From positions 310,001-374,000 of the forward strand of contig JAGTXX020000007.1 of assembly GCA_019044685.2 (NCBI GenBank): a stretch of 64,000 nucleotides of DNA. The letters are read 5' to 3'. Under the pieces are notes generated by a model that was not told where the DNA came from, did no database searches, and saw only the letters and a program-made list of their open reading frames with translations. Shown here in pieces: positions 30,683 through 41,305 of this stretch. This stretch comes from Nannochloris sp. 'desiccata'. Its lineage: Eukaryota > Chlorophyta > Trebouxiophyceae > Chlorellales > Chlorellaceae. Positions within the stretch are counted from its first letter, which is position 1. Every line of letters begins with the position of its first letter. A program made the position numbers and the translations under genes.

Positions 30683-33658
30683 TTACTTGTTCTCAGGCAC
30701 AGTTTGTTGATCTTCTGGCACAGTTTCCAACCTCATCCCTGCACCATGCATTGAGCTATCCAATATACCAGTACCATCAAACGATCCTCTTCGCAGCCTA
30801 TCGTCATATTGATCCAGCGAGTCCAAACTATCGAAACTACCAACATGAAGCATTTTTAAAAAGCCTTCAAAATCAATCTCATCGGGATCTACGCCTCCAA
30901 CTTCCATCAAGGCATCCTCAAAAGCAAAATCTACTTCCTCAGCAGGGAGCTTATTACGCAACGACGCAACAAGTTCTTGTGCAGTGAGCCGACCATCGCT
31001 ATTGACATCAAGATCTGCAAACGCTCCCTTGGCGCATTCTAGCCAAAGATCGCGATTGTTTCGTTGCATGAGGCCCCAATCCATTTGAGAAGCGAGGAAT
31101 TCAGCTGGAGCGACGCTTTCGCCGGCGTCTAAATCCAATTGATCCATTAAAACAGACATTTCACTGGGATCAAGATCATAGCCTAGTTGTCTTAGACCAT
31201 CTGCAAGCGCCTCTTTTCCAAGAGGGGTGCCTGTTCTGAAATTAAGTTTTTTCATTAACGATTCAAGTTCTTGGGGGTTGGTGACTGGACCGGTATGTGA
31301 CCCCGCACGGTGTAAAGAGGAGCCACCTTGCTCCATTGCTGCTGAAGAAGAGGAGTTGTCACGAGAGACGGCTGTGGCGGCAGCTATTTGTTGCTGTATA
31401 TGAGACATACCTCCAGCACTCGTCACACTTTCAAGTTGTTCAGTCTCTGGGGGAGCTGCGTTAAATGTAACACGTTTGACAGTACGGACGCCAGAGCCTA
31501 AAGAAGGCGCTGCTGCTGCTGCTGCTTTACTTGTTTCTGCTTTGGTCTCCTCCCCACCACCGCCAACAGCAGCGTCTCTTCCAGCTTGCAAAGCCATAAA
31601 TGCTAGGCTTCTCCCTCTACCCCCACTTTCCATGTTATCGGTTTCCATAGGTTCTGCAGCTTCACTACTTTCAGGAACTACAGGCAGGAACAGTGAGCTG
31701 CTCCCAGCTGCTTTTTCCTCTTCATTTCTACCACTGCCAGCACTGCTGCTCCCACCCACCGCCGCCTCTGCTGCCAAGAGTCCACCAACACCACCTCCTG
31801 CAGGAGCAGACCCGGCAATTAGACTCTCCCCACCACCATGTCCACTCAAAGCACCCATAGAGACACTCGATCGCATCCCTCCAACAGATATTTTCCTTCT
31901 CATATGCTCACTACCAGCACCGCCTTCGCTTTCTAATTTTTTCAGAAATTCAGCAAAGCGCCCGCCACCATGTGCGGAGGTGTCCAAACTTAATCTTGCC
32001 GCCTTTCTCTGTTCTTGTCTTTCTTTTTCAGTTCGTGGCACTGCACGAAGGTAATTCATTTGTCCATGGCCAGATCCGATAGCAGCTAACTCTGAAGCTT
32101 GTCGCATAATGCGCCAATAGTCACTAGGGCCATGGACAGTGGCAGCGACACCTCGATTATTTCTAATTGCCGCAGCAGCCAAGGTTGCGATTTGCTGTAA
32201 CGATGGGGAGCGTTGTAAAGAACGCATACCGTGACCTGAGAGATCTAGACTTCCATATCGACCTAAACTGCCTACAGGTTGACCACCAGAGGCACCAGTA
32301 TTACCTTTGATTGGAATGCTAGTGCTAGAGGGGACGGGAGCGCCAGTACCTCCATCCTGACCAGCACCAGTATCTAGTATAGAGCCCTGCTCAGGGCTCA
32401 TGGGAAAGACAGCTCCACCATGATTTGAACCATCCCCTTGGCTTGATATTGTCCCAGCAGGGTCATCAGAATCACCTCCAGGACTGGTTCCAAACGCCGC
32501 AACACCACCACCACCACTTGATGGATTTAAATTGCCTCCACTCGCACTACGACCCAACAAGGAACCTCCGATGCCACTACCTCCCCTCAATGATGGGTCC
32601 GAGAGTTTCGGTGGTGCTAATTTCATCAATTCATTCGCCATTAATTCTAAAATAGTACGACGCAGTACATTTGTCTGGGCATACCTTTGAATTCTTTGTA
32701 CAACAGTTGTACTAAGTGGCCTGGATTTCTTACCGGCGTGGAAGCTCGTTTGTAACCATGGATGCTTTAGAGCATCTTTTGCAGTGGGGCGTTGTTCGTG
32801 TTCTTTATTAAGCAATATTTTAATGAAATCTTTCGCTTCGTCGCTGACTTCTTGCCACGCTGAGCGCCTAAACGAAGGCTCCTCTGTAAGAATACCCCGC
32901 CAAATTATTGAAAGGGCAGGAGAATGAGGATTTCTAGTATCATCAAAGGGTAGATACCCGCTTAGAAGTTGATATGCCATAACCCCTGCACTCCATAAAT
33001 CAGACCCAGGAAAAGTTTGAGAATTCAGCACCTCTGGAGCCATAAACCAGGGGGTGCCGTCGAGACCTAGGTCGGTTCTTGGTAATTTTTCCGGGTCAAA
33101 AAACGCAGCTAAACCGAAATCTATAGCCTTTAATGGAGAATTTTCAGCTTCTGTTAAGAGCATAAAGTTTCCAGGTTTGATGTCTCGGTGGAGAATGCGG
33201 TGGGAGTGGCATTGAGCTAAGGTGTGGAGAACGGAGCGCATGTATCCTGCAACGGTCGCCTCCGTGTACACTCTGATGCCTATACTATGACTTAGCTCGC
33301 CCCCTCTGCAGAACTCCATTACTATATGGACATCGATGTCATCTTCCCAGGCGCCTTTGAAGTGAACGACGCTTAGAGTGCCCCGCAATTTTTTGAGAAT
33401 TTTAGCCTCTCGGTCAATGTTGTCTAAATGCTGGGCCAATTTTTCAGAAGAAATGTTTGGAATATCGAGGTTCTTTTTGATGCTTTTGCATGCAAACTCT
33501 TGGCCTGTAGATTTCTCAATGACGACTCTAACTTGTCCAAATCCACCCTTGCCGATGGCACGGTCAAATGTGAAGTGGTCTTCAAAGTCGCGCGGATACC
33601 CGCAGTCGAGGGGGACAAAGTCCTCCTCCTTCTTAATGTCCCAGACGTCGACACGCAT
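30683..33658 (-). CDS. CDPK-like serine/threonine kinase with a very long linker and C-terminal EF hands
   Basis: The intronless 991-residue protein has an N-terminal kinase domain (about 29-305): GKGGFGQV glycine loop, FACKSIKK lysine, HRDIKPGN catalytic loop, IDFGLAAFF, GTPWFMAPEV and DLWSAGVMAYQLLSGYLPF. An autoinhibitory-junction-like stretch (RIQRYAQTNVLRRTILELMA) follows. A linker of about 400 residues rich in Gly/Ser/Ala then leads to EF hands near 810-950. One canonical loop (DVNSDGRLTAQE) is obvious, while the flanking hands are degenerate. The order matches calcium-dependent protein kinases, but usual CDPKs are about 500 residues with the EF hands next to the junction. It has no N-terminal Gly2, so myristoylation is unlikely. 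Confidence 0.9.
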   Translation of the reverse strand: MRVDVWDIKKEEDFVPLDCGYPRDFEDHFTFDRAIGKGGFGQVRVVIEKSTGQEFACKSIKKNLDIPNISSEKLAQHLDNIDREAKILKKLRGTLSVVHFKGAWEDDIDVHIVMEFCRGGELSHSIGIRVYTEATVAGYMRSVLHTLAQCHSHRILHRDIKPGNFMLLTEAENSPLKAIDFGLAAFFDPEKLPRTDLGLDGTPWFMAPEVLNSQTFPGSDLWSAGVMAYQLLSGYLPFDDTRNPHSPALSIIWRGILTEEPSFRRSAWQEVSDEAKDFIKILLNKEHEQRPTAKDALKHPWLQTSFHAGKKSRPLSTTVVQRIQRYAQTNVLRRTILELMANELMKLAPPKLSDPSLRGGSGIGGSLLGRSASGGNLNPSSGGGGVAAFGTSPGGDSDDPAGTISSQGDGSNHGGAVFPMSPEQGSILDTGAGQDGGTGAPVPSSTSIPIKGNTGASGGQPVGSLGRYGSLDLSGHGMRSLQRSPSLQQIATLAAAAIRNNRGVAATVHGPSDYWRIMRQASELAAIGSGHGQMNYLRAVPRTEKERQEQRKAARLSLDTSAHGGGRFAEFLKKLESEGGAGSEHMRRKISVGGMRSSVSMGALSGHGGGESLIAGSAPAGGGVGGLLAAEAAVGGSSSAGSGRNEEEKAAGSSSLFLPVVPESSEAAEPMETDNMESGGRGRSLAFMALQAGRDAAVGGGGEETKAETSKAAAAAAPSLGSGVRTVKRVTFNAAPPETEQLESVTSAGGMSHIQQQIAAATAVSRDNSSSSAAMEQGGSSLHRAGSHTGPVTNPQELESLMKKLNFRTGTPLGKEALADGLRQLGYDLDPSEMSVLMDQLDLDAGESVAPAEFLASQMDWGLMQRNNRDLWLECAKGAFADLDVNSDGRLTAQELVASLRNKLPAEEVDFAFEDALMEVGGVDPDEIDFEGFLKMLHVGSFDSLDSLDQYDDRLRRGSFDGTGILDSSMHGAGMRLETVPEDQQTVPENK

Positions 33659-33991
33659 GGTCTAAACCTTTCACTTAATTGGTCATGAAAACATAAAATA
33701 AAAGGAATCTGATCGAAACACGGCAATGAGAATAACTGCTAGTCTCTTGCAATGAAGACGACCCTTACACGATCTGGGAAGTATCAATGTTTATACAAAT
33801 GCCGTAATGAAGCAGGAAAATGAGCATTAAAGTTACGGAGGTTCGAGCTGGCTTTCTACGTAGCAGCTGAGCTGCAACCAACATCAAGATACAGCTGACG
33901 TTTGGCGCTCTTGAAAGAGCTCTCGGCTTCATCTCCTGCAAAAAATCTTTAATTTACAATAATAGTGGAAGCCTAGAGAAAGTAATTAACA
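33659..33991. promoter_or_regulatory. Divergent promoter region of the kinase and DnaJ zinc-finger genes
   Basis: About 330 bp separates the start codons of two divergent genes. No other gene or clear motif is seen. Confidence 0.4.
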
Positions 33992-34967
33992 ATGGAAAGC
34001 ACGAGACTTAGTTGCAGCAATGCCATGCTCCCAAACAGTATTCATAGAACCCCTCCTACGCTGAGAATAAGCTTTGCTTCAAATAAAAGAATAAGCAATA
34101 ATCATAGACTCGCGATACATTGGTTTACTCATGATGCTGAGGATCAAATTTTTAGAATTAAAGCATCGGCATCTAAATCCTCCTCAAACCCTACACCAGA
34201 AGTTTCGGTACGTATCAAAGACTCCACTATTATGATCTTTACATTGTGCTATACGCGATTTAAACGTGTTGCGTGTTGCTTGCTTGCAGGAATCAAATAC
34301 TAGTTTAAAGAATCTGGCCGGCTCACTCCTCTTCAACGTAAGACCGAGCCTTAGACTCTATCTTGCCGATTCTATTTCATTCTCTCCTCTTTTTACTTTG
34401 CTGTTGGCTTCTAGATCTAACGACTGTCATCCAAATTCATTCCACAGGCTGCTTCATTGTTAAATGGAAATAGAAAGACAGCACATTGCATTACCTGCCA
34501 GGGCAGCGGAATTGTCGAGTGTGCGGCATGCCAAGGTGCGGGCATTCTAGCCCCTGAAAAAGTAGCGAAAATGAATACAATGAAACATGCAGTGCATAAA
34601 GTATCCCAAATATTTTCAAAGGATTCCTCTACGAGCATGTATGACCAAGATTGGATTAAAACGAACAGATGCAAGCGGTAAGAAGAAGATTTTTTTTTTT
34701 TTTTTTTTTCTATTTCGGCAAAACTTTTATTTTGCGATTATATGGACAGCATCTGATCCAGCACCATTACAATTCTTAGCACCATACTCGGGATGTGCAA
34801 TGTGTGAATATTTCCGAGATAATGGAATGAAGGCATTAATTATTTATGGTGATTTAAGTAAGCAAGTTAACAAAAGTATTGATTCTATTTTTGGGGATGG
34901 ATGCAGGTGTCGGGGATCAGGAAGGGTACCATGTATCCAGTGTGATGGAACAGGGCGGCGGAATTGA
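33992..34967 (+). CDS. DnaJ-type zinc-finger protein (BSD2/LQY1-like), probably plastid
   Basis: Four exons (33992-34207, 34290-34337, 34448-34677, 34907-34967; phases 0, 0, 2) give 184 residues. The N terminus is Ser/Arg/Asn-rich with few acids early on, consistent with a transit peptide. Four CxxCxGxG motifs form a DnaJ-like cysteine-rich domain without a J domain: [16 protein letters not shown], then after a spacer of about 45 residues CKRCRGSG (across the last intron) and CIQCDGTG. Plant proteins of this kind (BSD2, LQY1 and relatives) help fold or repair plastid complexes such as Rubisco or photosystem II. The exact orthology is not clear. The last intron contains an ATP synthase alpha fragment. 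Confidence 0.8.
34690..34710 (+). repeat. Homopolymer T tract in the last intron of the DnaJ zinc-finger gene
   Basis: About 20 T residues in a row lie just after the donor site of this intron and directly before the ATP synthase alpha-like segment. The tract may mark an insertion junction. Confidence 0.6.
34733..34866 (+). pseudogene. Fragment of mitochondrial-type F1 ATP synthase subunit alpha inside an intron
   Basis: Within the 229-nt last intron of the DnaJ zinc-finger gene, the plus strand reads [19 protein letters not shown], then [20 protein letters not shown]. This matches a conserved block of the F1 alpha subunit, where other alphas read IIYDDLSKQ. The match starts around 34733 and stops abruptly after SKQ near 34866. 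It covers only about 45 codons and keeps an open frame. Its AT-rich codons suggest mitochondrial origin (a nuclear insertion of mitochondrial DNA), but a nuclear gene copy is also possible. Confidence 0.75.
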
Positions 34968-35392
34968 AACAATAAATGAACACATGCAGTGGATGCCCAA
35001 TGGTTATCGCCGTCACCGTCTCTTGAAAAGAAAAAATTCGAGACAGAATTTTAACGTTGATTCATAAATACACCAGTACTATGTTCTGAGAACGATATGA
35101 TATTAGATATGCTTCTTGATGTAAGAGGAGCCAACCCTTAGTAAACAATGGAGGCTGCCGGGCGCCTTGAAAATGAGGGAGGCTTGGTAAAAAAGTTTTG
35201 AGCAAACAACCTAAAAGGACAGAGCATTCTTATTTTTCCAATTTCAAATATTTATCTATTTTACTTGGGATGAAGCGATCATCGAGCCCTTGAAGTTGTC
35301 GTGAGAAGATGAATTGCAGATGATTTTCATTTTAAAAGCAAACACCGATTTTGATACAATTATATAAACATTTGGAACACGCATTTGAAACA
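34968..35392. other. Intergenic region, no gene seen
   Basis: About 425 bp lies between two plus-strand genes. It includes the 3' UTR of the DnaJ zinc-finger gene and the promoter of the SnRK1 beta-gamma gene. TATATAAA at 35361-35368 lies only 25 bp before the ATG, so it may not be the working TATA box. Confidence 0.45.
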
Positions 35393-37683
35393 ATGTCTTT
35401 ATTCGTTCCGACGAAATTTGTTTGGCGTTTTGGAGGGAGCCAGGTGCGATGGCGCAATCATTATACATCTTTTGTTCCCTTGTATGCTTGCTTAGCGGTG
35501 CATTGCGAACGCTCTGGGGCTCAATACGATGACTTTTATTAGTTTTTATTCACTTACAAGCTGATTCTCCATCCCGACACCTATTTACAGGTCCATTTGT
35601 GTGGGTCATTCACTCGATGGGTTGAGACTGTTCCAATGACTCCTGTTGAAGGTCAATCTGGGACATTTTCTGTAATAGTACACCTCCCACCAGGGTAAGA
35701 CAATGAGGATGAATGATATGAAAGTCTCTAGCTTTAGCTTTTGATCTCAGCAATACTTTTTTTTCAATCATTCATATCTCCTCCGCTCACTTCTCACTTG
35801 ACACTTTTCCTCTCTCTCTTTACTTTGTGGCAGATACCACCAATATAAATTTATTGTAGATGGAGAATGGCGGCATGATGAAACACAGCCTTTTATGCCA
35901 GATCCACTAGGCAACGTAAATAACTGGCTGTTTGTTCGAAAACCAGAACCTAGGTAAGCACACGATAAAACAACTAAAATTCTTTTTTCTTTGACCTCTC
36001 TTCCTTTTCCTAACAAACTTTCTTTTTCCTTCTTCTTACAGCCAACCTGCTGAATCTAGTCTTCATCAGCAACTCCAACAACAACAAATGGCTCACCAAG
36101 CTGCCCATCAAATCTCCCAAGGCAGTGGTGGAGGGGGGCCCGGTGGCCACCCGGCCATCCCGCCTCCCTTTCCATCTTCTCCTGGAAAATCAAGTATGCA
36201 GTCCCCAATACCCCCTCCTATACTCCATCCTGCCGCAATGCACGCATCTCCATCTCCTCCACCGATAACATCACCTGTAGACATGGAGATGACCACAGCA
36301 AACACCATCCATAGAGGTGGTGGTGGTGCCGGGATCGGTGGTGGGCACACAGGGGACTCTGCAAGCACCTCTGGTGTCGATGGCGTCCTCGCTCCCATTG
36401 CAGCACAAGTTGAAGAACCACAGTATACACGCCGAAAGGTTAAAGAATTCTTAGCCCACCATAGCGCCTATGAATTAATACCAGAAAGTGGTAAGGTTGT
36501 TTTGTTGGATATCGATCTCCCGCTGCGACAAGCATTTCATGCACTTCATGAGCAAGGTCTCGCCTCCGCGCCTCTCTACTGCAGCGAATCTGGTACTATT
36601 GCAGGGATAGTTTCAGCCTCAGATTTCATTGCCACGTTGCAACGGTTGCGCAGCATGGTCAGCACGAGCTCAAATCCAATGAGTGAGCAAGAGATGGATC
36701 AACACACGATCAGAGGGCTACGAGAAGAGATGGAGGCAGAGGGGAGGCCACCAAAGGCGTTGGTCTGTGTGGCTCCAGGGAATAGTCTAGCACAAGTTGT
36801 TCGTACAATGTACGAAAATCACTGCAGCATGGCTCCAGTATTACAGCACGGACCGAATGGACATCTTGTAAGAGACGGTAATCTTGGCGGTGGGGGTAGT
36901 GGTGGAGGGGGAGGATCGACTTCCGCTTCAGCTGCTGCTGCTGCTGCTGCTGCAGGAGGTGATGATTGTGATGGCCCTGAAGTCTTACATACAGCATCAC
37001 TTGCTGGTGTCTTAGCATGCTTAATGCGCCATTTCAGAGCATCTTTAGCCTCACTTCCACTACTGGCACAGCCACTTCACTCGCTCCCAGTAGGCACTTG
37101 GAACCCTGAAAGCCCTGTCGCTCAGCAAGCAACTGGCTTAGAGGAACCTCAGCCTGCTATTGACGGTGTACAACGTAGAGGAAGGCGTATCGTCCCCATT
37201 AAAGTAGTCCACCATACCACCCCTCTAAATGAAGCCATGGGCTTATTAATCGAAGCAGGCATTTCGTGTTTGCCTGTCGTGGATGACTCTGGCGCTTTGA
37301 TTGACATTTACGCTCGTTCTGATGTGACTATGCTTGCAAAATCAAATGCATACAGCAGATTACAGTTTGAAGATGTTACTGTAGGCCAAGCATTAGCTTT
37401 AACTGCGGAACCAGGGCCTCCCCCTCAGTTGTCAGTTACTCAACCGGCGGCACCGCCACAGTGGCCGAGTCCCAATAGCAGCTCTACCTCCATGCACGAT
37501 GCTGCAATGGCTGCTTCAAGTAGGCAACGGGTACATGTGTGTACTTCTCAAGATGCTCTCAGGTTTGTTGTGGATAGACTAGCGACTCCTGGTGTAAGGA
37601 GAGTGTTTGTGGTTCATGCAGAAACAAGACGGGTTGAGGGAATTGTTTCATTAAGTGATGTTGCCTCGTTTATGTTGGTGTAA
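35393..37683 (+). CDS. SnRK1 (AMPK/SNF1) beta-gamma subunit: CBM48 plus four CBS motifs
   Basis: Four exons (35393-35443, 35591-35694, 35834-35953, 36042-37683; phases 0, 2, 2) give 638 residues. The N terminus carries a CBM48 glycogen-binding-type domain (FVWRFGGSQVHLCGSFTRWV, then YHQYKFIVDGEWRHDETQP and GNVNNWLFV). A Gln/Pro/Gly-rich linker leads to four CBS motifs: RRKVKEFLAHHSAYELIP onward, PPKALVCVAPGNSLAQVV, IVPIKVVHHTTPLNEAMGLL and RQRVHVCTSQDALRFVV. A CBM fused to gamma is the plant-specific KIN beta-gamma (SNF4) architecture, which serves as the gamma subunit of the energy-sensing SnRK1 kinase. A Gly/Ala insert sits inside the second CBS. Introns cluster in the CBM. Confidence 0.94.
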
Positions 37684-38039
37684 TAGAGGAGATGCTTTGA
37701 ATAACGAATGACCGGTAATTGATATAATTTGTGCTTCAGAATTGTTTTGTAGCGCGTGTAAAGGAAATCGAATCAAGAGCTCGGAGCATTGCCGCAGTGC
37801 GAGCATTTGCGGAGTAATCATTAATTGAATTTCGAGGTGTTTGAAAGGCCGTGTCAAACTTTTTTCAAAATGTTTTTTATTTTATCTTTAACGCTCGTAT
37901 CAAAAGCGCCTAATTCATACAGATCTTGAGGATGCGGTTCAAATAGCGTAAAGTTGTTGTTGAACACAGATCTTTTTATAGATTATATCAATTTGAAATT
38001 CACAACCCAAGTTACTAAGTACTTAAAACGCGAACACAA
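37684..38039. other. Intergenic region, no gene seen
   Basis: About 355 bp between two plus-strand genes holds a 3' UTR and the promoter of the SCYL2-like gene. TTTTTATAG near 37974 is a possible weak TATA element. Confidence 0.4.
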
Positions 38040-40628
38040 ATGAAAGGAGCTTGGAATTTGGATCATTTCACAGCGGCATTAACGTCTGCAGGAAAGACCG
38101 CTGCCCAAGCTGCAGTCAAGGTATCCAAAGCTGTCGCTACTGAAGTCGTCCACGGAGTTGTTGGTGCCGAATGCTGCCTAGACTACAATTTAGAACAGCA
38201 ACCTGCAGCAACATGTGGACCGTGGTTTCTTTATCTGGGTCGCAATAAAAACTTGAATGCTTCGCAGAATCTTGTAGTTACTGTCTGGCTTTTAGATAAG
38301 AAAAGTTTACTAGCATCTGCCGGCAGTGACCGAACCGCCCGCCGCCACCTCGAAGCTCTAATCGATCTATGCCGCAAAGAAGTTCAACACCTCGCTCGGT
38401 TGAAACACCCGTCTATTATACGCCTTGTTGCACCATTGGAAGAGCTCCGGAATCAGCTTGTCTTCTTAACTGAACCCGTCTCGTTTTCTCTAGCAGATGT
38501 TTTCTCTTCGCCGCTGTCTTGTTCCTCTGGCTCTTCTTCCCAACAAAAACAATATCATAGCAGCAATAATGGCCATACTAATGGCACTACTACTATGATA
38601 CCCCCTCATATGCAAGAACAAGTGCAAAATATTAAAATTTCAGAGCTGGAAGCCAAGCATGGTCTTCTCCAAATTGCAGACGGCTTGACGTTTTTACACC
38701 AAAGTGCCGGCCTTGTTCACCGTTCTATCAGCCCTCGTAGTATTTTAGTAACTCGTTCTGGGTCTTGGAAACTCGCTGGATTTGGGTTCACAGTGCCCTT
38801 AGATGGCCAGATCTCTACTCGCAACTGTTTTGACTACTCAGACCGACATCCTTCAAATTTAGGCCAAGCTCTTCATCCTTCACTAAACTATGTAGCTCCG
38901 GAACTAGTAGCAACGGGAAGAGGCGTCGCAATTTTACCTGCTGCAGATGTGTTTTCATTAGCTGCAGTGACCTATGAGCTTATTGTTCACCGTTCATTAC
39001 TCCCACCAAGGTGTTCTTTGGTTGACTATGAGATGCGCATGACAGACTTGACTCAGCATTCTAGTAGCATCTCAGGAACACCGCCACAATTAGAACAGAT
39101 ACTACGCCAGATGCTTGCTCCAGTACCAGAAGCACGTCCTCCTATAGCGTCTTTTGCTGCATGCCCTTATTTCCAGGCAGACGTCCACCTTCGTGCACTG
39201 AAATTTCTTGATTCAATTCTACAAAAAGGAATTGAGCAGAGGGCTGCGTTTTTACATGATTTACCTAAGATGGCCGCTCATTTTGACCGTAGAGTGCTGC
39301 TGTATACAATATTACCTCCATTATTACAAGAATTGAGGACCAAAGAACTTCAAGGAGCTGCATTGCCTATAGTAATGACGATTTTAAAAGTTCAAAACCC
39401 GGAAGATTTTTCAGATATAACTCTCCCTGCTTTAAAACCTTTATTAGAAGGTGCTGCAGGCTCTACATTGCTTCAATTAACACAAGCAGCTCCATTATTC
39501 CAAAGAATAGTCAGTGGACAAAGTCAAGCGGCGCAGTTAGTGCCAAAGTTGTTATTAAGAGCACTGGAGGGTGGCGGTGGCGGCAGAGGAGATGCTGCGT
39601 GTCAAGAAGAAGCCTTAAAACAAGTTGTAGGCCTTTCTGAGGACATGGATTATGAAGGTTTAAATAATATAATCCTCCCTGCTCTGCATTCTACGTGTTT
39701 AGCAACGACAAATGCATCTGTACGTGTCGCTGCATTTAGAGCTTTGGCGTCCGTGGCTGGCCGGGTGGAGATGTCTGAAGCGGAACATATGCTGGCGACT
39801 GCTGCTACCTGTGTGTCTGTGGATAAGACTGCCCCTACAGCGATGTGTGTAATCGGTTTAGGTGATGTATTAGCGAAGAAATGGGGTGCAAAACTCGCTG
39901 CAGAAAGGGTTTTACCTGCTATTGCCCCGTTGTTGGTGACGCCAAGCTTGACGTCTGAACAGTTTGCAACGGCCGCGAAAACTGTGAGGGATATAATTTC
40001 TTTAGTAGAGCGCTCCAGGGGTAGTAGTGGTGGTGGTGGTGTAGAGGAGAGCAATGGTATTGGTGATATGGTGAAGGATGGTAAAAAAGAAAAGAAACAA
40101 GTGCTACAGCAGCAGGTAGATTTAGATGACTGGAGCTGGAGTGGTGCTGCTGCTCCGACCGCGACCGCCGCCGCTGCTGTTCCTCCTAGATCTAGTAGGA
40201 ATGGTGCTGCAAGGATAGGGCCTCTTAAGATCAATTCACGAGGCTCTTCTACGATTACTTCACCCTCGTTTACGACTAGTGTCACTGCAGCTAACGGCAA
40301 TGCAGTTGCTGACCCGTTTGCATGGCTTCCATCAACAATTGCACCGACAACATCAAGCAGTGGCAACAGTGGCATGAGAAAAGAAGCTACCGCTGCTCCT
40401 GCTGTGCCTGCTGACGACCCTCTGGCTGGTTTATGGACGGGTGCAGCAGCGAAAACATCTGGGCCGAGACAAAATAAACCTCCTCCTCCTACGATTAGTA
40501 GTGCGGCTGTTTGCGATCCTTTTGATGACTTGGCTCTGCAGCACTCGACCACTAGGAGCGGTAGTGGCAACAAACAAGGAAATGCCAGTGGTGCTGCCGC
40601 TGCAGCCCCTCCACCCTCTCTTATATAA
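38040..40628 (+). CDS. SCYL2-like (SCY1 family) pseudokinase
   Basis: The intronless 862-residue protein has an N-terminal kinase fold with degenerate catalytic motifs. The HRD-equivalent reads VHRSISPRSIL and the DFG position reads GFGF. SCY1-family proteins share this loss and are thought to be pseudokinases in clathrin-mediated or Golgi traffic. ADVFSLAAVTYEL keeps the structural alpha-F helix. A HEAT-repeat region follows from about 380 to 660 (YTILPPLLQELRTKELQGAA and later repeats). The C-terminal 200 residues are disordered, with DPFAWLP, DPLAGLW and DPFDDL repeats. These DPF/DPL motifs resemble adaptor-binding sites of clathrin accessory proteins, which fits SCYL2. Confidence 0.9.
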   Translation: MKGAWNLDHFTAALTSAGKTAAQAAVKVSKAVATEVVHGVVGAECCLDYNLEQQPAATCGPWFLYLGRNKNLNASQNLVVTVWLLDKKSLLASAGSDRTARRHLEALIDLCRKEVQHLARLKHPSIIRLVAPLEELRNQLVFLTEPVSFSLADVFSSPLSCSSGSSSQQKQYHSSNNGHTNGTTTMIPPHMQEQVQNIKISELEAKHGLLQIADGLTFLHQSAGLVHRSISPRSILVTRSGSWKLAGFGFTVPLDGQISTRNCFDYSDRHPSNLGQALHPSLNYVAPELVATGRGVAILPAADVFSLAAVTYELIVHRSLLPPRCSLVDYEMRMTDLTQHSSSISGTPPQLEQILRQMLAPVPEARPPIASFAACPYFQADVHLRALKFLDSILQKGIEQRAAFLHDLPKMAAHFDRRVLLYTILPPLLQELRTKELQGAALPIVMTILKVQNPEDFSDITLPALKPLLEGAAGSTLLQLTQAAPLFQRIVSGQSQAAQLVPKLLLRALEGGGGGRGDAACQEEALKQVVGLSEDMDYEGLNNIILPALHSTCLATTNASVRVAAFRALASVAGRVEMSEAEHMLATAATCVSVDKTAPTAMCVIGLGDVLAKKWGAKLAAERVLPAIAPLLVTPSLTSEQFATAAKTVRDIISLVERSRGSSGGGGVEESNGIGDMVKDGKKEKKQVLQQQVDLDDWSWSGAAAPTATAAAAVPPRSSRNGAARIGPLKINSRGSSTITSPSFTTSVTAANGNAVADPFAWLPSTIAPTTSSSGNSGMRKEATAAPAVPADDPLAGLWTGAAAKTSGPRQNKPPPPTISSAAVCDPFDDLALQHSTTRSGSGNKQGNASGAAAAAPPPSLI

Positions 40629-40792
40629 TATATAGATCCATGTTATTGAATGAATACTGTGTAAAATTTGTTCTGAATAGAAATGAAAAAAAATACAAAC
40701 ATATATACGTGTTGAAGTTGTCTACTTTTGAGGAAATTTTGACAGGACGGTAACAAAACTCTTCAGAAAATTATTCTTTTTTATTTTTTGCA

Positions 40793-41305
40793 TTACTTTC
40801 TACCTCTCTTTGGGCCATTCATAAAGGCCCAATCCACATGGATTACCTGCGTGAGTAGTTCTGTTCCATTTAACGCATCTATTGCTGCCTTTGCCTCTTC
40901 TTTATTTGTAAATTCAACGACCGCATATCCTTTGACGTAACCAGTGCGCCTATCGAGATTCAAATGAATATTTTTAACTTCGCCGAATTCTGAAAAGGCG
41001 TCGTGGATGTCCTCTTCTTGAGCTTCCTCGTGTATACCTGTTGCGAAGAGAACCCAGCCTTCTACAGCTGCATCAAAAAGAAATGAGAGGAATAAAAGCG
41101 GTGGTGAGATTATTTATTTTAGTATTTTTGTGAATTGACGGAAGATGTGGAAGTCAAAAAGGAAATGAAGGTTTCTCTTACATCGTGCTGGGCCTGAGCC
41201 GCTAGATTCTTGTGGGAGACTTTCGTAGTCACCACGTTGTCTTTCTTCTGTATCCATGGCATCCTGAAACCCTCTGCCCTTCTGGGCTTTTTCTGCGTCG
41301 GCCAT
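40793..41305 (-). CDS. RNA-binding protein Y14 (RBM8A), exon junction complex core
   Basis: Y14 pairs with Mago to lock eIF4A3 on spliced mRNA. Exons 41182-41305 and 40793-41067 join in phase 1 to give 132 residues. The single RRM is complete: [40 protein letters not shown] (RNP1 region [10 protein letters not shown]) and the C-terminal strand [17 protein letters not shown]. The acidic N-terminal segment ([16 protein letters not shown]) is also typical. Length and ending match the family. Exon 2 is absent from simple ORF lists because it has no internal ATG-led frame of size. Confidence 0.95.

Noticed and set aside
34587..34967. Single 126-codon open frame through the DnaJ gene's last intron
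   Set aside because: It reads exon 3 in the wrong frame and joins the ATP synthase fragment to exon 4. The spliced model keeps all four CxxCxGxG motifs.
35361..35368. TATATAAA as the SnRK1 beta-gamma TATA box
   Set aside because: Only 25 bp upstream of the ATG, which leaves no 5' UTR; it may be chance AT-rich sequence.
39650..40573. 307-codon antisense frame over the SCYL2-like gene
   Set aside because: Shadow of the GC- and Ala/Ser-rich coding strand; no domain and no ATG context.
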